A stretch of 64,000 bases of DNA from Trichobilharzia regenti (Eukaryota > Platyhelminthes > Trematoda > Strigeidida > Schistosomatidae), in NCBI GenBank assembly GCA_944472135.2, contig OX235270.1:144289632-144353631 (forward strand). Direction: 5' to 3'. Made by a program: the position numbers and the translations under genes. This document shows, piece by piece, positions 45,946 through 56,199 of this stretch (position 1 is the first letter of the stretch; each line of letters begins with the position of its first letter). The notes below the pieces were generated by a model. That model had not been told where the DNA came from, did not search any database, and saw nothing but the letters and a program-made list of their open reading frames with translations.

Positions 45946-46361
45946 CTATTATAGAGTTTTAATAATAATAATAATGATAATAATAGCTTTATTCCAAAAA
46001 CAGTACTCATGATACAGCAAGGAATTTTCAGCATTTCAGTACAATATTGCATCTAATTTAGTCAAAAACAACAAAAAAATTAAAAATACACAATACATAA
46101 TAGTAATAAAACGATTGTTGTAGTAGCTACGTAGCAAAATACTGTGTGTCATACGGAGAAAAATATGTATAAAGTACAAAATTGTAGTAATAATAGTAAT
46201 ACCAACTAAAATAAAATAGCAGAGTAACGATTTAAACGATAGAAAGTGTGACACCATAAAATACAGAAAGATGATCGATAAAAGGGTCGATTCACTGTGC
46301 TAATTACATAGTAACTTGTAAGTTTCACGTCTAACAGAGTCTTCGTCACATAAAGTACGCG

Positions 46362-47703
46362 CTAAATAGGGTATTGTAGAATTTCTATACTTAGTAGTAC
46401 GAGCATATATCTTTTTATATTGACTTCTCGTCCTACCTGATGAGATACAAGGGGACAGGTGTGAATAAAGGGGGTGCAGAGGGTCTGACAATATAGCTTT
46501 GCCCATTTCGTACAGGAATTTATATGCCTCTCGACTATAGTATTAGCGAGCTCATGCAGTGGAATACCACAAGCTCTACTCACAGAATTTAACACTCTTC
46601 GTAATATGATATAATCTTTTTTGAGAAGCCCATGAAAGATTAATGGAGAGCAACAGAGTACAATAGGTAAAATACAGGAGTTTAAAAATTGCAAAACTAA
46701 AGGTTGGTTGATACCTGATTGTCTTAACTTTTTATTGTAGAAGGTAAGACGAAACATTTTCTTAGAGATAGATAAGATGTGGGATGACCATGAAAGGTCA
46801 GAGGAAAGAACTAATCCAAGGTATTTAATGCTTGACTTGGTTTCAATTTCCGTGCCATCTATGCTACAGGGATCATGCGAGCTAACTAGTTCATGTAAGT
46901 CACGTCGATGCTTGAAAGTAAAGTCAAGCGCCTGACATTTGGAAGGATTTAATATAAGACCATTTGACTTGGACCAGTTGTTGATGTCCAACAGAAAGCT
47001 ATTAAGTTTGGAGCTGTCAGACTCGGAAGTGATAGGCAGTGATACAGTCAGATCATCTGCATATTTGACAAAGTTAGTTTCGTTTGAATGAGGTAGGTCA
47101 TGTAGGAAGAAAGAAAAAAGAAAAGGAGAGAGTACAGCACCTTGTGGAACACCGGATTTTGTAAGCGAGGTAGAAGAAGATTTGCCGTTATATACAGTAT
47201 ACTGCATTCTATCAGAAAAAGAGGAATGCAACCAGCTCTTTGCCCAGTATCCTGTTTGTGTCAACGATAGCTTATTTAACGAAAGGCCCCTAGGTACAGA
47301 GTCAAAAGCAGATGTGTAGTCTAAGAAAGCACTACGAACATATTTAGCACCTTTGTCTAAACAAGAGACAACATTGTGATATAAGACAACCGCAGCATCC
47401 AAGGTACTTCTACCATGTTTGTATGCAAATTGTTTAGGATCATTAAAAGGTTTCAAAGCGGGTTCAAGACGAAGTAAAAGTAATTTTTCCATCAATTTTA
47501 AAAAGGGGGAAGTAATTGCAATAGGCCGAAATTTAATATCAGAACCGGAAGATGGTTTTGGTATAGGGATAATTTTAATGTTTTTCCATGCAAAAGGTAG
47601 AACGATACCGTAAAAAGAAGCATTAAAAATGTTAGTAAGAGGATAACACAAAATATCAGCACAATTCCTGAGGACAATGGCGGGTATGCCGTCAGGACCA
47701 AGG
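46362..47703 (-). CDS. LINE-II reverse transcriptase, partial ORF
   Basis: About 445 codons remain open from the insertion point of the LTR array. RT blocks run in order: LGPDGIPAIVLRN, FRPIAITSPFLKLMEK, FAYKHGRSTLDAAV, FLDYTSAFDSV, GVPQGAVLSPFLF and FVKYADDLTVSL (catalytic YADD intact), then SKCQALDFTFK, KYLGLVLSSDLSW and LQFLNSCILPIVL. The N-terminal endonuclease is missing because the copy is 5'-truncated. The frame is lost near 46500, where the related tail (SHLSPCISSGRT, KYRNSTIPYLART) moves to another frame. It resembles CR1/jockey-superfamily RTs; the exact family is not named. Confidence 0.85.
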
Positions 47704-48004
47704 TGTAGCGGTAAATAATTCCCCAAAATTATTGACCACAGCAATCACTCATTGGATGCTGACCACCACTGTTTAAGTCGACTTGTTTAGCTGAAGGCTT
47801 CCGGTCAAGCATCCCCGCCATTTGGTACCCCGTCGTGTAACGTGCACGATCACTAGCTAGCTAAGCGTTCGTCTATCGGCTGGTTTTGGTTCCTAAATAC
47901 ATTTCTTCGTTTGGACGACCAATTATTGGCTTTTGCTTTGTCTTTGGTACGCGAGAATAAATTAATTAGAAGTTGTTGAACGAGATATCACGTCAAACCT
48001 TTAA
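47704..48004 (+). repeat. LTR 1
   Basis: Begins TGTAGCGGTAAATAATTCC and ends CGTCAAACCTTTAA. It is followed by TGGTGAGCC (48007 on), a plausible primer-binding-site start. I see no difference from LTR 2 and LTR 3 by eye. Confidence 0.88.
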
Positions 48005-48118
48005 ACTGGTGAGCCTAACCGCGAACTTCATCTACGATACTTACTCAGATAATCCCGGTGAGTTCGTTCCATTTTGTATTTGTTCTTGTACCATATATTA
48101 TTCGATATAATTTTCGTC

Positions 48119-48946
48119 ATGAGTGATCTTAGTCCCAAGGTCATCCGTATCCGCTCAACTCCTAAAACCATTCAGCTCGTACCATACTGGCCAGATAATG
48201 CTGAAACGTGGTTTCTGCTAGCTGAAGCAGATTTTTGTGAGCATGGGATAACTGATCAACGTTCACAGTTACTTGCAGTAATTCACGCCCTACCGCGGGA
48301 ATTCAGCAAGTACGTAACATCACAGATGTTGAGTCCCGAGGTAAGTAACTCGTACGAGTTGCTGAAAGCATCCCTCCTCAGGAGAAACGCTCTCACGGAC
48401 AGACAACGTCTAGATGAATTGTTTCGCAACATCGAGTTAGGAGATCAGTCAGCCGTGAGCATGCTGACAAGAATGAAACAAGTCGTCGGCCAATGTCAGT
48501 TCGACGAAGGACTGTTTAGAGAACTCTTCTTAACCAAGTTGCCACAATCTGTACAGACCGTACTTGTGACACTTGAGGGTACTGTAATAGAGAACTTAGC
48601 TATTACTGCAGATAAGATTCTAGAAATAACTAAACGGTCTGTTCCCGAAATATGCTCAATGACTAAGCAGACTTCGAGTAAGGATCCTACAATGATAGAG
48701 TTATGCAACTCCATCCAGCAGATGTTTAGGTCGAACATGTCTTCCAACTCCTCTGACCGTCGTCCTAAATCTCCTCAACGCAGGAACTCGCGTGGTCGAT
48801 CTAAGTCCAAACCACGTTCACTGAAAAACCCTGACTGGTGCTGGTACCACAACACCTATGGCCAAGAAGCGAAGTGTTGCCGTAAGCCTTGTAACTTCGG
48901 AAATGTCTCAAAGTCTGCGGAAAACTATCCCGCCGGCACGCGTTAG
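48119..48946 (+). CDS. gag: Gag, unit 1
   Basis: 275 codons from ATG ([20 protein letters not shown]) to TAG. The open frame extends 15 codons further upstream without an ATG, so the ATG at 48119 was chosen. It has the helical Gag core ([30 protein letters not shown]), a basic R/S-rich stretch at about residues 220-245, and a C-terminal Cys/His motif [18 protein letters not shown] near residue 250, which replaces the usual CCHC knuckle. Pol lies in the -1 frame and overlaps the end. Confidence 0.85.
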   Translation: MSDLSPKVIRIRSTPKTIQLVPYWPDNAETWFLLAEADFCEHGITDQRSQLLAVIHALPREFSKYVTSQMLSPEVSNSYELLKASLLRRNALTDRQRLDELFRNIELGDQSAVSMLTRMKQVVGQCQFDEGLFRELFLTKLPQSVQTVLVTLEGTVIENLAITADKILEITKRSVPEICSMTKQTSSKDPTMIELCNSIQQMFRSNMSSNSSDRRPKSPQRRNSRGRSKSKPRSLKNPDWCWYHNTYGQEAKCCRKPCNFGNVSKSAENYPAGTR

Positions 48947-50181
48947 CGGCAACCGTCGCCGGTGGCACTAGCCGCCTACTTTACATCCATGATGTGATAA
49001 GCCAGACTCGATACTTAGTCGACACAGGCGCCGAAGTCAGCGTCCTTCCTGCTACAGCAGCAGATCGACAGAAGGAACCTACCTTCAACTTACAGGCTGC
49101 AAATGGAAAACCAATCGCAACCTTTGGTAGGAAATACGTCTATCTGAACGTAGGTTTACGCAAACCTATTCGGTGGATTTTCCTTCTCGCTGACGTTACA
49201 ATGCCCATCATTGGCACGGACCTACTTAATCATCATGATTTACTCGTAGACGTCCGCCGAAAACGACTGATTGACAATACTACTAGTCTGTCTATCAAAG
49301 GCATCAGCTACATAGGCCCTAGCTTGTCACCCGTTAAGATAAAGGCAATCCTTGATCCAACTTTTCAACCTATTGTTGACAAGTATCCGGAACTTAATTG
49401 CCCGTCGAACGACCTACCGTGCATAACCAGCAATGTTATGCACCACATCATTACCACAGGACAACCTGTGACATCTAAAGCACGACGATTAGCTCCTGAC
49501 AAACTGAGAATCGCCAGGAATGAATTTGACCATATGCTTAGCCTTGGCATCATTCGACCTTCGAATAGCCCATGGGCATCCCCACTTCATATGGTTCCGA
49601 AAAAGGATAGCAACGATTGGCGACCCACCGGTGATTACCGGCGAGTGAATGCCAAAACAACCCCTGATTGCTACCCGTTGCCTCATATACACGACTTGAC
49701 GGCAACCTTATCCGGCGCGACTATATTCTCTAAAATCGACTTGGTTAAAGCGTATAACCAAATCCCGATGGCAACAGAAGATATCCCGAAAACGGCTATC
49801 ATTACGCCTTTCGGACTTTTTGAATTTCTAAGTATGCCATTCGGTCTTCGGAATGCAGCCCAAACATTCCAACGCTTCATCGACGAAGTATTTCGCGGTC
49901 TCGACTTTGTATACGCATACTTAGACGACTGCCTCATTGCCAGTCCAGACAAGGAAACTCACCTTAGGCACTTGGACTTGGCATTTGACAGGTTACGCCA
50001 ACATGGTGTTACCATCAATATTCAAAAGTGTCAAATCGGTGTTGACTCACTCGACTTTCTGGGTCACACTATTGACTGCAAGGGCATTCGCCCACTGGCT
50101 ACTAAGGTTGAGCCTCCTAAGAAAAACCGTTCTGGACGCACCGTAAGGTTCCCAGAACATTTGCACACTTATTTGACTTAA
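48895..50181 (+). CDS. pol: Pol, unit 1: protease and truncated RT
   Basis: The frame is open from 48895 and overlaps Gag by 52 bp in the -1 frame; no ATG is needed. The aspartic protease has [10 protein letters not shown] near residue 42 and IIGTDLL. The RT follows: [62 protein letters not shown] and [11 protein letters not shown] (catalytic YLDD), ending with [16 protein letters not shown]. Nine residues later the sequence becomes [24 protein letters not shown], which looks like the extreme C-terminus of a gypsy Pol. RT thumb end, RNase H and integrase are deleted. In this copy the usual Arg before MPFG is Ser. Confidence 0.85.
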   Translation, partial: LRKCLKVCGKLSRRHALAATVAGGTSRLLYIHDVISQTRYLVDTGAEVSVLPATAADRQKEPTFNLQAANGKPIATFGRKYVYLNVGLRKPIRWIFLLADVTMPIIGTDLLNHHDLLVDVRRKRLIDNTTSLSIKGISYIGPSLSPVKIKAILDPTFQPIVDKYPELNCPSNDLPCITSNVMHHIITTGQPVTSKARRLAPDKLRIARNEFDHMLSLGIIRPSNSPWASPLHMVPKKDSNDWRPTGDYRRVNAKTTPDCYPLPHIHDLTATLSGATIFSKIDLVKAYNQIPMATEDIPKTAIITPFGLFEFLSMPFGLRNAAQTFQRFIDEVFRGLDFVYAYLDDCLIASPDKETHLRHLDLAFDRLRQHGVTINIQKCQIGVDSLDFLGHTIDCKGIRPLATKVEPPKKNRSGRTVRFPEHLHTYLT

Positions 50182-50681
50182 CGAAGTCGTGTGATTCACG
50201 CAACTCACTCGTTAAAAAAAAAAAAAAAAAATTTGACGTAAAAATTTTTTTTATATACAGTACCACCGAACACAAAAAAGTTTTTTCTCAACAGTTCATG
50301 TAACATACACAAAAAAATTAATTAGATGTATTTTTTTTCGATGTTCTGAACTTAGCATTATTTTACTGTATAGTAAATGCACACAATTTTTTTTGACCAA
50401 AAAGCTCATTTCGTACATTTTCCTCGACATGGTTCTTAGCGTTCTTGTTTTCTTTTCCAGGTGCGACGGGCACTGGACGGGAAACAAACGAAGCACGGAA
50501 TCCAACGAACAACACCAGGAAGCTATGTACAAACACCCCATTAGCATAGGCAGACAAACCAGTAGGCATAAGACCAAGCCGCTCGGAAGATTTTTTTCAC
50601 CCGAAAGGGAACCATCGAGTTTTTTTACTTCCGGCTGGTTCTGTCTTAGGGTCCTCACGACCCCACTAGGGGGGAGTGAGC
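50182..50681 (+). other. LTR element 3' non-coding region, unit 1
   Basis: It starts with a run of 17 A within 35 bp of the Pol stop, continues AT-rich, then holds a GC-richer part from about 50455 after a splice-acceptor-like TTTTCTTTTCCAG. It ends with the polypurine tract AGGGGGGAGTGAG (50668-50680) next to LTR 2. The open frame at 50393-50686 has no recognised family. Confidence 0.7.
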
Positions 50682-50982
50682 TGTAGCGGTAAATAATTCC
50701 CCAAAATTATTGACCACAGCAATCACTCATTGGATGCTGACCACCACTGTTTAAGTCGACTTGTTTAGCTGAAGGCTTCCGGTCAAGCATCCCCGCCATT
50801 TGGTACCCCGTCGTGTAACGTGCACGATCACTAGCTAGCTAAGCGTTCGTCTATCGGCTGGTTTTGGTTCCTAAATACATTTCTTCGTTTGGACGACCAA
50901 TTATTGGCTTTTGCTTTGTCTTTGGTACGCGAGAATAAATTAATTAGAAGTTGTTGAACGAGATATCACGTCAAACCTTTAA
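50682..50982 (+). repeat. LTR 2 (shared by both units)
   Basis: Same 301-bp sequence as LTR 1. It serves as 3' LTR of unit 1 and 5' LTR of unit 2. Confidence 0.88.
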
Positions 50983-51096
50983 ACTGGTGAGCCTAACCGC
51001 GAACTTCATCTACGATACTTACTCAGATAATCCCGGTGAGTTCGTTCCATTTTGTATTTGTTCTTGTACCATATATTATTCGATATAATTTTCGTC

Positions 51097-51924
51097 ATGA
51101 GTGATCTTAGTCCCAAGGTCATCCGTATCCGCTCAACTCCTAAAACCATTCAGCTCGTACCATACTGGCCAGATAATGCTGAAACGTGGTTTCTGCTAGC
51201 TGAAGCAGATTTTTGTGAGCATGGGATAACTGATCAACGTTCACAGTTACTTGCAGTTATTCACGCCCTACCGCGGGAATTCAGCAAGTACGTAACATCA
51301 CAGATGTTGAGTCCCGAGGTAAGTAACTCGTACGAGTTGCTGAAAGCATCCCTCCTCAGGAGAAACGCTCTCACGGACAGACAACGTCTAGATGAATTAT
51401 TTCGCAACATCGAGTTAGGAGATCAGTCAGCCGTGAGCATGCTGACAAGAATGAAACAAGTCGTCGGCCAATGTCAGTTCGACGAAGGACTGTTTAGAGA
51501 ACTCTTCTTAACCAAGTTGCCACAATCTGTACAGACCGTACTTGTGACACTTGAGGGTACTGTAATAGAGAACTTAGCTATTACTGCAGATAAGATTCTA
51601 GAAATAACTAAACGGTCTGTTCCCGAAATATGCTCAATGACTAAGCAGACTTCGAGTAAGGATCCTGCAATGATAGAGTTATGCAACTCCATCCAGCAGA
51701 TGTTTAGGTCGAACATGTCTTCCAACTCCTCTGACCGTCGTCCTAAATCTCCTCAACGCAGGAACTCGCGTGGTCGATCTAAGTCCAAACCACGTTCACT
51801 GAAAAACCCTGACTGGTGCTGGTACCACAACACCTATGGCCAAGAAGCGAAGTGTTGCCGTAAGCCTTGTAACTTCGGAAATGTCTCAAAGTCTGCGGAA
51901 AACTATCCCGCCGGCACGCGTTAG
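51097..51924 (+). CDS. gag: Gag, unit 2
   Basis: Identical to unit 1 Gag except one visible residue (KDPAMIELC against KDPTMIELC) and a few silent changes. Confidence 0.85.
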   Translation: MSDLSPKVIRIRSTPKTIQLVPYWPDNAETWFLLAEADFCEHGITDQRSQLLAVIHALPREFSKYVTSQMLSPEVSNSYELLKASLLRRNALTDRQRLDELFRNIELGDQSAVSMLTRMKQVVGQCQFDEGLFRELFLTKLPQSVQTVLVTLEGTVIENLAITADKILEITKRSVPEICSMTKQTSSKDPAMIELCNSIQQMFRSNMSSNSSDRRPKSPQRRNSRGRSKSKPRSLKNPDWCWYHNTYGQEAKCCRKPCNFGNVSKSAENYPAGTR

Positions 51925-53159
51925 CGGCAACCGTCGCCGGTGGCACTAGCCGCCTACTTTACATCCATGATGTGATAAGCCAGACTCGATACTTAGTCGA
52001 CACAGGCGCCGAAGTCAGCGTCCTTCCTGCTACAGCAGCAGATCGACAGAAGGAACCTACCTTCAACTTACAGGCTGCAAATGGAAAACCAATCGCAACC
52101 TTTGGTAGGAAATACGTCTATCTGAACGTAGGTTTACGCAAACCTATTCGGTGGATTTTCCTTCTCGCTGACGTTACAATGCCCATCATTGGCACGGACC
52201 TACTTAATCATCATGATTTACTCGTAGACGTCCGCCGAAAACGACTGATTGACAATACTACTAGTCTGTCTATCAAAGGCATCAGCTACATAGGCCCTAG
52301 CTTGTCACCCGTTAAGATAAAGGCAATCCTTGATCCAACTTTTCAACCTATTGTTGACAAGTATCCGGAACTTAATTGCCCGTCGAACGACCTACCGTGC
52401 ATAACCAGCAATGTTATGCACCACATCATTACCACAGGACAACCTGTGACATCTAAAGCACGACGATTAGCTCCTGACAAACTGAGAATCGCCAGGAATG
52501 AATTTGACCATATGCTTAGCCTTGGCATCATTCGACCTTCGAATAGCCCATGGGCATCCCCACTTCATATGGTTCCGAAAAAGGATAGCAACGATTGGCG
52601 ACCCACCGGTGATTACCGGCGAGTGAATGCCAAAACAACCCCTGATTGCTACCCGTTGCCTCATATACACGACTTGACGGCAACCTTATCCGGCGCGACT
52701 ATATTCTCTAAAATCGACTTGGTTAAAGCGTATAACCAAATCCCGATGGCAACAGAAGATATCCCGAAAACGGCTATCATTACGCCTTTCGGACTTTTTG
52801 AATTTCTACGTATGCCATTCGGTCTTCGGAATGCAGCCCAAACATTCCAACGCTTCATCGACGAAGTATTTCGCGGTCTCGACTTTGTATACGCATACTT
52901 AGACGACTGCCTCATTGCCAGTCCAGACAAGGAAACTCACCTTCGGCACTTGGACTTGGCATTTGACAGGTTACGCCAACATGGTGTTACCATCAATATT
53001 CAAAAGTGTCAAATCGGTGTTGACTCACTCGACTTTCTGGGTCACACTATTGACTGCAAGGGCATTCGCCCACTGGCTACTAGGGTTGAGCCTCCTAAGA
53101 AAAACCGTTCTGGACGCACCGTAAGGTTCCCAGAACATTTTCACACTTATTTGACTTAA
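51873..53159 (+). CDS. pol: Pol, unit 2: protease and truncated RT
   Basis: Same architecture and same internal deletion junction as unit 1. Visible residue differences are FLRMPFG (the usual form), LATRVEPP and [10 protein letters not shown]. The shared junction shows that the deletion preceded the tandem arrangement. Confidence 0.85.
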   Translation, partial: LRKCLKVCGKLSRRHALAATVAGGTSRLLYIHDVISQTRYLVDTGAEVSVLPATAADRQKEPTFNLQAANGKPIATFGRKYVYLNVGLRKPIRWIFLLADVTMPIIGTDLLNHHDLLVDVRRKRLIDNTTSLSIKGISYIGPSLSPVKIKAILDPTFQPIVDKYPELNCPSNDLPCITSNVMHHIITTGQPVTSKARRLAPDKLRIARNEFDHMLSLGIIRPSNSPWASPLHMVPKKDSNDWRPTGDYRRVNAKTTPDCYPLPHIHDLTATLSGATIFSKIDLVKAYNQIPMATEDIPKTAIITPFGLFEFLRMPFGLRNAAQTFQRFIDEVFRGLDFVYAYLDDCLIASPDKETHLRHLDLAFDRLRQHGVTINIQKCQIGVDSLDFLGHTIDCKGIRPLATRVEPPKKNRSGRTVRFPEHFHTYLT

Positions 53160-53661
53160 CGAAGTCGTGTGATTCACGCAACTCACTCGTAAAAAAAAAA
53201 AAAAAAAAAATTTGACGTAAAAATTTTTTTTATATACAGTACCACCGAACACAAAAAATGTTTTTTCTCAACAGTTCATGTAACATACACAAAAAAATTA
53301 ATTAGATGTATTTTTTTTCGATGTTCTGAACTTAGCATTATTTTACTGTATAGTATATGCACACAATTTTTTTTGACCAAAAAGCTCATTTCGTACATTT
53401 TCCTCGACATGTTTCTTAGCGTTCTTGTTTTCTTTTCCAGGTGCGACGGGCACTGGACGGGAAACAAACGAAGCACGGAATCCAACGAACAACACCAGGA
53501 AGCTATGTACAAACACCCCATTAGCATAGGCAGACAAACCAGTAGGCATAAGACCAAGCCGCTCGGAAGATTTTTTTCACCCGAAAGGGAACCATCGAGT
53601 TTTTTTACTTCCGGCTGGTTCTGTCTTAGGGTCCTCACGACCCCACTAGGGGGGAGTGAGC
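53160..53661 (+). other. LTR element 3' non-coding region, unit 2
   Basis: As in unit 1, with an A run two bases longer and a few substitutions. It ends in the same polypurine tract before LTR 3. Confidence 0.7.
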
Positions 53662-53980
53662 TGTAGCGGTAAATAATTCCCCAAAATTATTGACCACAGC
53701 AATCACTCATTGGATGCTGACCACCACTGTTTAAGTCGACTTGTTTAGCTGAAGGCTTCCGGTCAAGCATCCCCGCCATTTGGTACCCCGTCGTGTAACG
53801 TGCACGATCACTAGCTAGCTAAGCGTTCGTCTATCGGCTGGTTTTGGTTCCTAAATACATTTCTTCGTTTGGACGACCAATTATTGGCTTTTGCTTTGTC
53901 TTTGGTACGCGAGAATAAATTAATTAGAAGTTGTTGAACGAGATATCACGTCAAACCTTTAATATCCGTCAACCTCTAAA
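53662..53980 (+). repeat. LTR 3 with duplicated tail
   Basis: 301 bp as in LTR 1, then 18 further bases TATCCGTCAACCTCTAAA that resemble the LTR's own last 18-19 bases. Directly after them the LINE-II sequence resumes with AAGG. Confidence 0.8.
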
Positions 53981-54338
53981 AAGGCTTTGAGAAGGCTTAA
54001 GAGACCGGAGACATTTAAGCACATCAAGGGTACTAAAACCACTAAAATTATTGTCTATATGATTTGTATCATTTGGAAGGGTATCAACAGAAGAGCGTAT
54101 GAAAGGTTTATTAAGAGTGTCAACATTAAGAGATGGAACAGAAATACATCGCTTACCGTTAGTAATTTCTTTGAAAAGTTTCCATAAATTAGAAGGGGTT
54201 TTACATGACAAAAATCTTTGATTATATAAAACATTTAGTCTTTTCATTTCCAGTTTTATCAGCAAGTTTAACTTTCTTACACCAGGCTTATCATTAGTTT
54301 TGAACAACAGTTCTGTTTGGACAATGTGTTAACATCTC

Positions 54339-54524
54339 GTTAGGGTTAGGATAGGGGTTAAGGCGAGTATTGTGATTAGGGTTACGGTCATTGTGTGCGT
54401 CGGTGGCACAATGGTTAGGGTTAGGGTTACGGTTTAGGGTTAGGGTTATGGTTTAGGGTTAGGGTTTTGGGGTTATGGTTAGGGTTTATGGTTAGGGTTT
54501 AGGGTTAGGTTAAGGGTAGCGATT
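54339..54524 (+). repeat. interstitial telomeric repeat tract
   Basis: Many TTAGGG units, interspersed with variants (TTACGG, TTATGG, TTTAGGG, TTTTGGGG). A SINE head, GTGCGTCGGTGGCACAATGG, interrupts it at about 54397-54418 and runs straight into the repeat. TTAGGG is the schistosome telomere unit. The tract lies within the PSMD12 intron at the 5' truncation end of LINE-II. Confidence 0.85.
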
Positions 54525-54529
54525 AGGAA

Positions 54530-55900
54530 TAGATTTTTCGTTTATTTCAAGTTCTTTTGTTATCCTTATTTCCCTTGTATGTAGTCGCCAATGCTCTTAC
54601 TGGAACCATAGTAACTAAACCGAGGGCTGAGGAGAGGACTACACAGCAAGAGAAGAGAGATGAACCATTCCCAAAACAGCACACCTACAGTCTCTTTGGT
54701 GAATACATCTACAGAAACTAGTCCAAATTAGCAACTGATACTCTTCATCGCAACTGGAACGTATTTTTAAGTCATATCAGAGAAATATGATCCGTTTAAT
54801 GTTTTTTCATGCATTTTTGTGTAAATATACGTTAAATTTCATGCAAAATTCCTCCTATTTTCTGATTGGTCGGCTCAAGGTCATTGTGCATTCGCATCTC
54901 TTGGGACTCCATTCTTAAACTTTGCCTCTTATAAATTTCACAGATGTGAGAAGCATTAGATCCACTTACAAGGAGAATAATACTGGGTAACTTGATCAAA
55001 GAAATATAAAGTTTGAAGATTTTATCTCCTTCAGTTAATTGTAACGGATGGATAAGAGTCACGTGTATAATATTTGCTTTTTATAGAAGAGAAAATGTGA
55101 CAGGTGGTTTGGAAGTTACACAATTCCTGAAATATATCGTGGAATATATGGACGAGTAATCTATAGAATTTCACCAGCTCTGTGGTTGTTCCTTGCTTCG
55201 TTACATATTCAGTGTTGCTAAGATTAGGAATTGTTCACAAGAGGTAAGATTAATTTACCAGATATGTATACATCCTCAGAATTTTCTCAATATGGCTGAA
55301 GGCATTCGAAGGAATACAATCTCAATCTCTGCTTGAAAAGTTCACATCCAGTTTCTGCGAACGGATCTGGTGGTGACGTAAACTGCAAAGACTGGTTCAA
55401 CACCACTAACAACGGAGGCAAACGGATACAAATGTTGTGGATAGAGTGTTTGGTGGACTTAATGATGACTATGATGCAGCTACAAAAAAACTTTACAACT
55501 GTGATTTTTTCACTGGATTGCTATTAACTCTTTTTAGTGTAGATATGTACTCTTTCATTCTGAGTCATTTTTAACTTGATTGATTATTGTTTCCTTACGA
55601 ATATATGGATTTATGTCGACTAACTTTGTCTCTTTCACTTATCATTTTAACGACATTGCAGAGCTGACGAGAATATGGTAGGCAACGTATTAATACTTAT
55701 GTGAAATGCGTCAGTCTTAAAATATTATTATTTCCTCAATGCATCATCAAGCCTTGCGTAAAGTGTTTCAGTTGCGTATAATATTGGTATTCGCAATTTT
55801 TAAGAAAGTAGCGGTCAAACATGTTTTTGCACTGTAATAACAAAACAAAACTTAGCAAATATGGGTTCTATACGTACACGACTTGTAGTGGTAGTTTAGG
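54530..55900. other. intronic sequence without confirmed gene
   Basis: No supported coding region. A possible but unconvincing PSMD12 exon relic lies at 54970-55028 on the minus strand. Confidence 0.4.
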
Positions 55901-56199
55901 CACCGCTACCGCGCGAACTTTGAAAAGGGAGTTAATTTTCACGCTCTTGTTTATAATTGGCTTTTGTTGTGTTATACGCTTCAAAAGTCCACAGATTTAA
56001 CTTTAAATCAGTTTATTCTGATCGAAGTTAGTTTACGTTTCAGATTTGAGTCTATTAATTATAGGAAGTTGTGTTCTTATAACATAATAGCTACATATAT
56101 CTATCTTTGTGCACTCATTAGCTTTTATCACTGATTTACAAAGGTTATATATATATATTTGAAGTTGTATTTAACTTTTCCTGGTTTGTTTTAAATAAA

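Larger units (their letters stand above)
47704..53980 (+). mobile_element. tandem gypsy-type LTR retrotransposon array (LTR-int-LTR-int-LTR)
   Basis: Three near-identical 301-bp LTRs (47704, 50682, 53662) alternate with two near-identical internal regions; the period is 2978-2980 bp. The array is flanked by the 4-bp duplication AAGG (47700-47703 and 53981-53984) within a LINE-II RT frame. Each unit encodes Gag, an aspartic protease and an RT that is joined directly to the last residues of Pol, so RNase H and integrase are absent. The family resembles Ty3/gypsy elements of schistosomes (Boudicca/Saci-like by architecture; not verified). Confidence 0.9.
45960..54330 (-). mobile_element. LINE-II copy split by the LTR array
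   Basis: The two halves of one minus-strand LINE lie at 45960-47703 and 53981-54330. The open frame at 53969-54307 ends in CLRSLKPSQSL and the frame at 46362-47744 continues with LGPDGIPAIVLRNCAD. The RT of the left half is long and open: KFRPIAITSPFLKLMEKLL, FLDYTSAFDSVPRG, GVPQGAVLSPFLF, VKYADDLTVSL and KYLGLVLSSDLSW, then the tail to about 46362, with a frameshift near 46500. The 5' end is truncated next to the telomeric tract at 54339. The TAA tail is at 45960-45985. The element is in the same orientation as PSMD12. Confidence 0.85.

Noticed and set aside
50393..50686. 97-residue open frame in the LTR element 3' region (also 53373-53666)
   Set aside because: It runs through the polypurine tract into the LTR boundary, has no family motif and looks non-coding.
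54339..54524. A true chromosome end
   Set aside because: Repeats are degenerate and unique sequence continues for 9.5 kb on the right.
54970..55028. Candidate for the missing PSMD12 exon on the minus strand (GDKIFKLYISLIKL..., followed by a GTAAGT donor)
   Set aside because: Length (59-60 nt) and position fit the missing ~20 codons, and EG starts like human EGRLQEV, but the acceptor does not keep the frame and the expected LEKQTRT end is absent.
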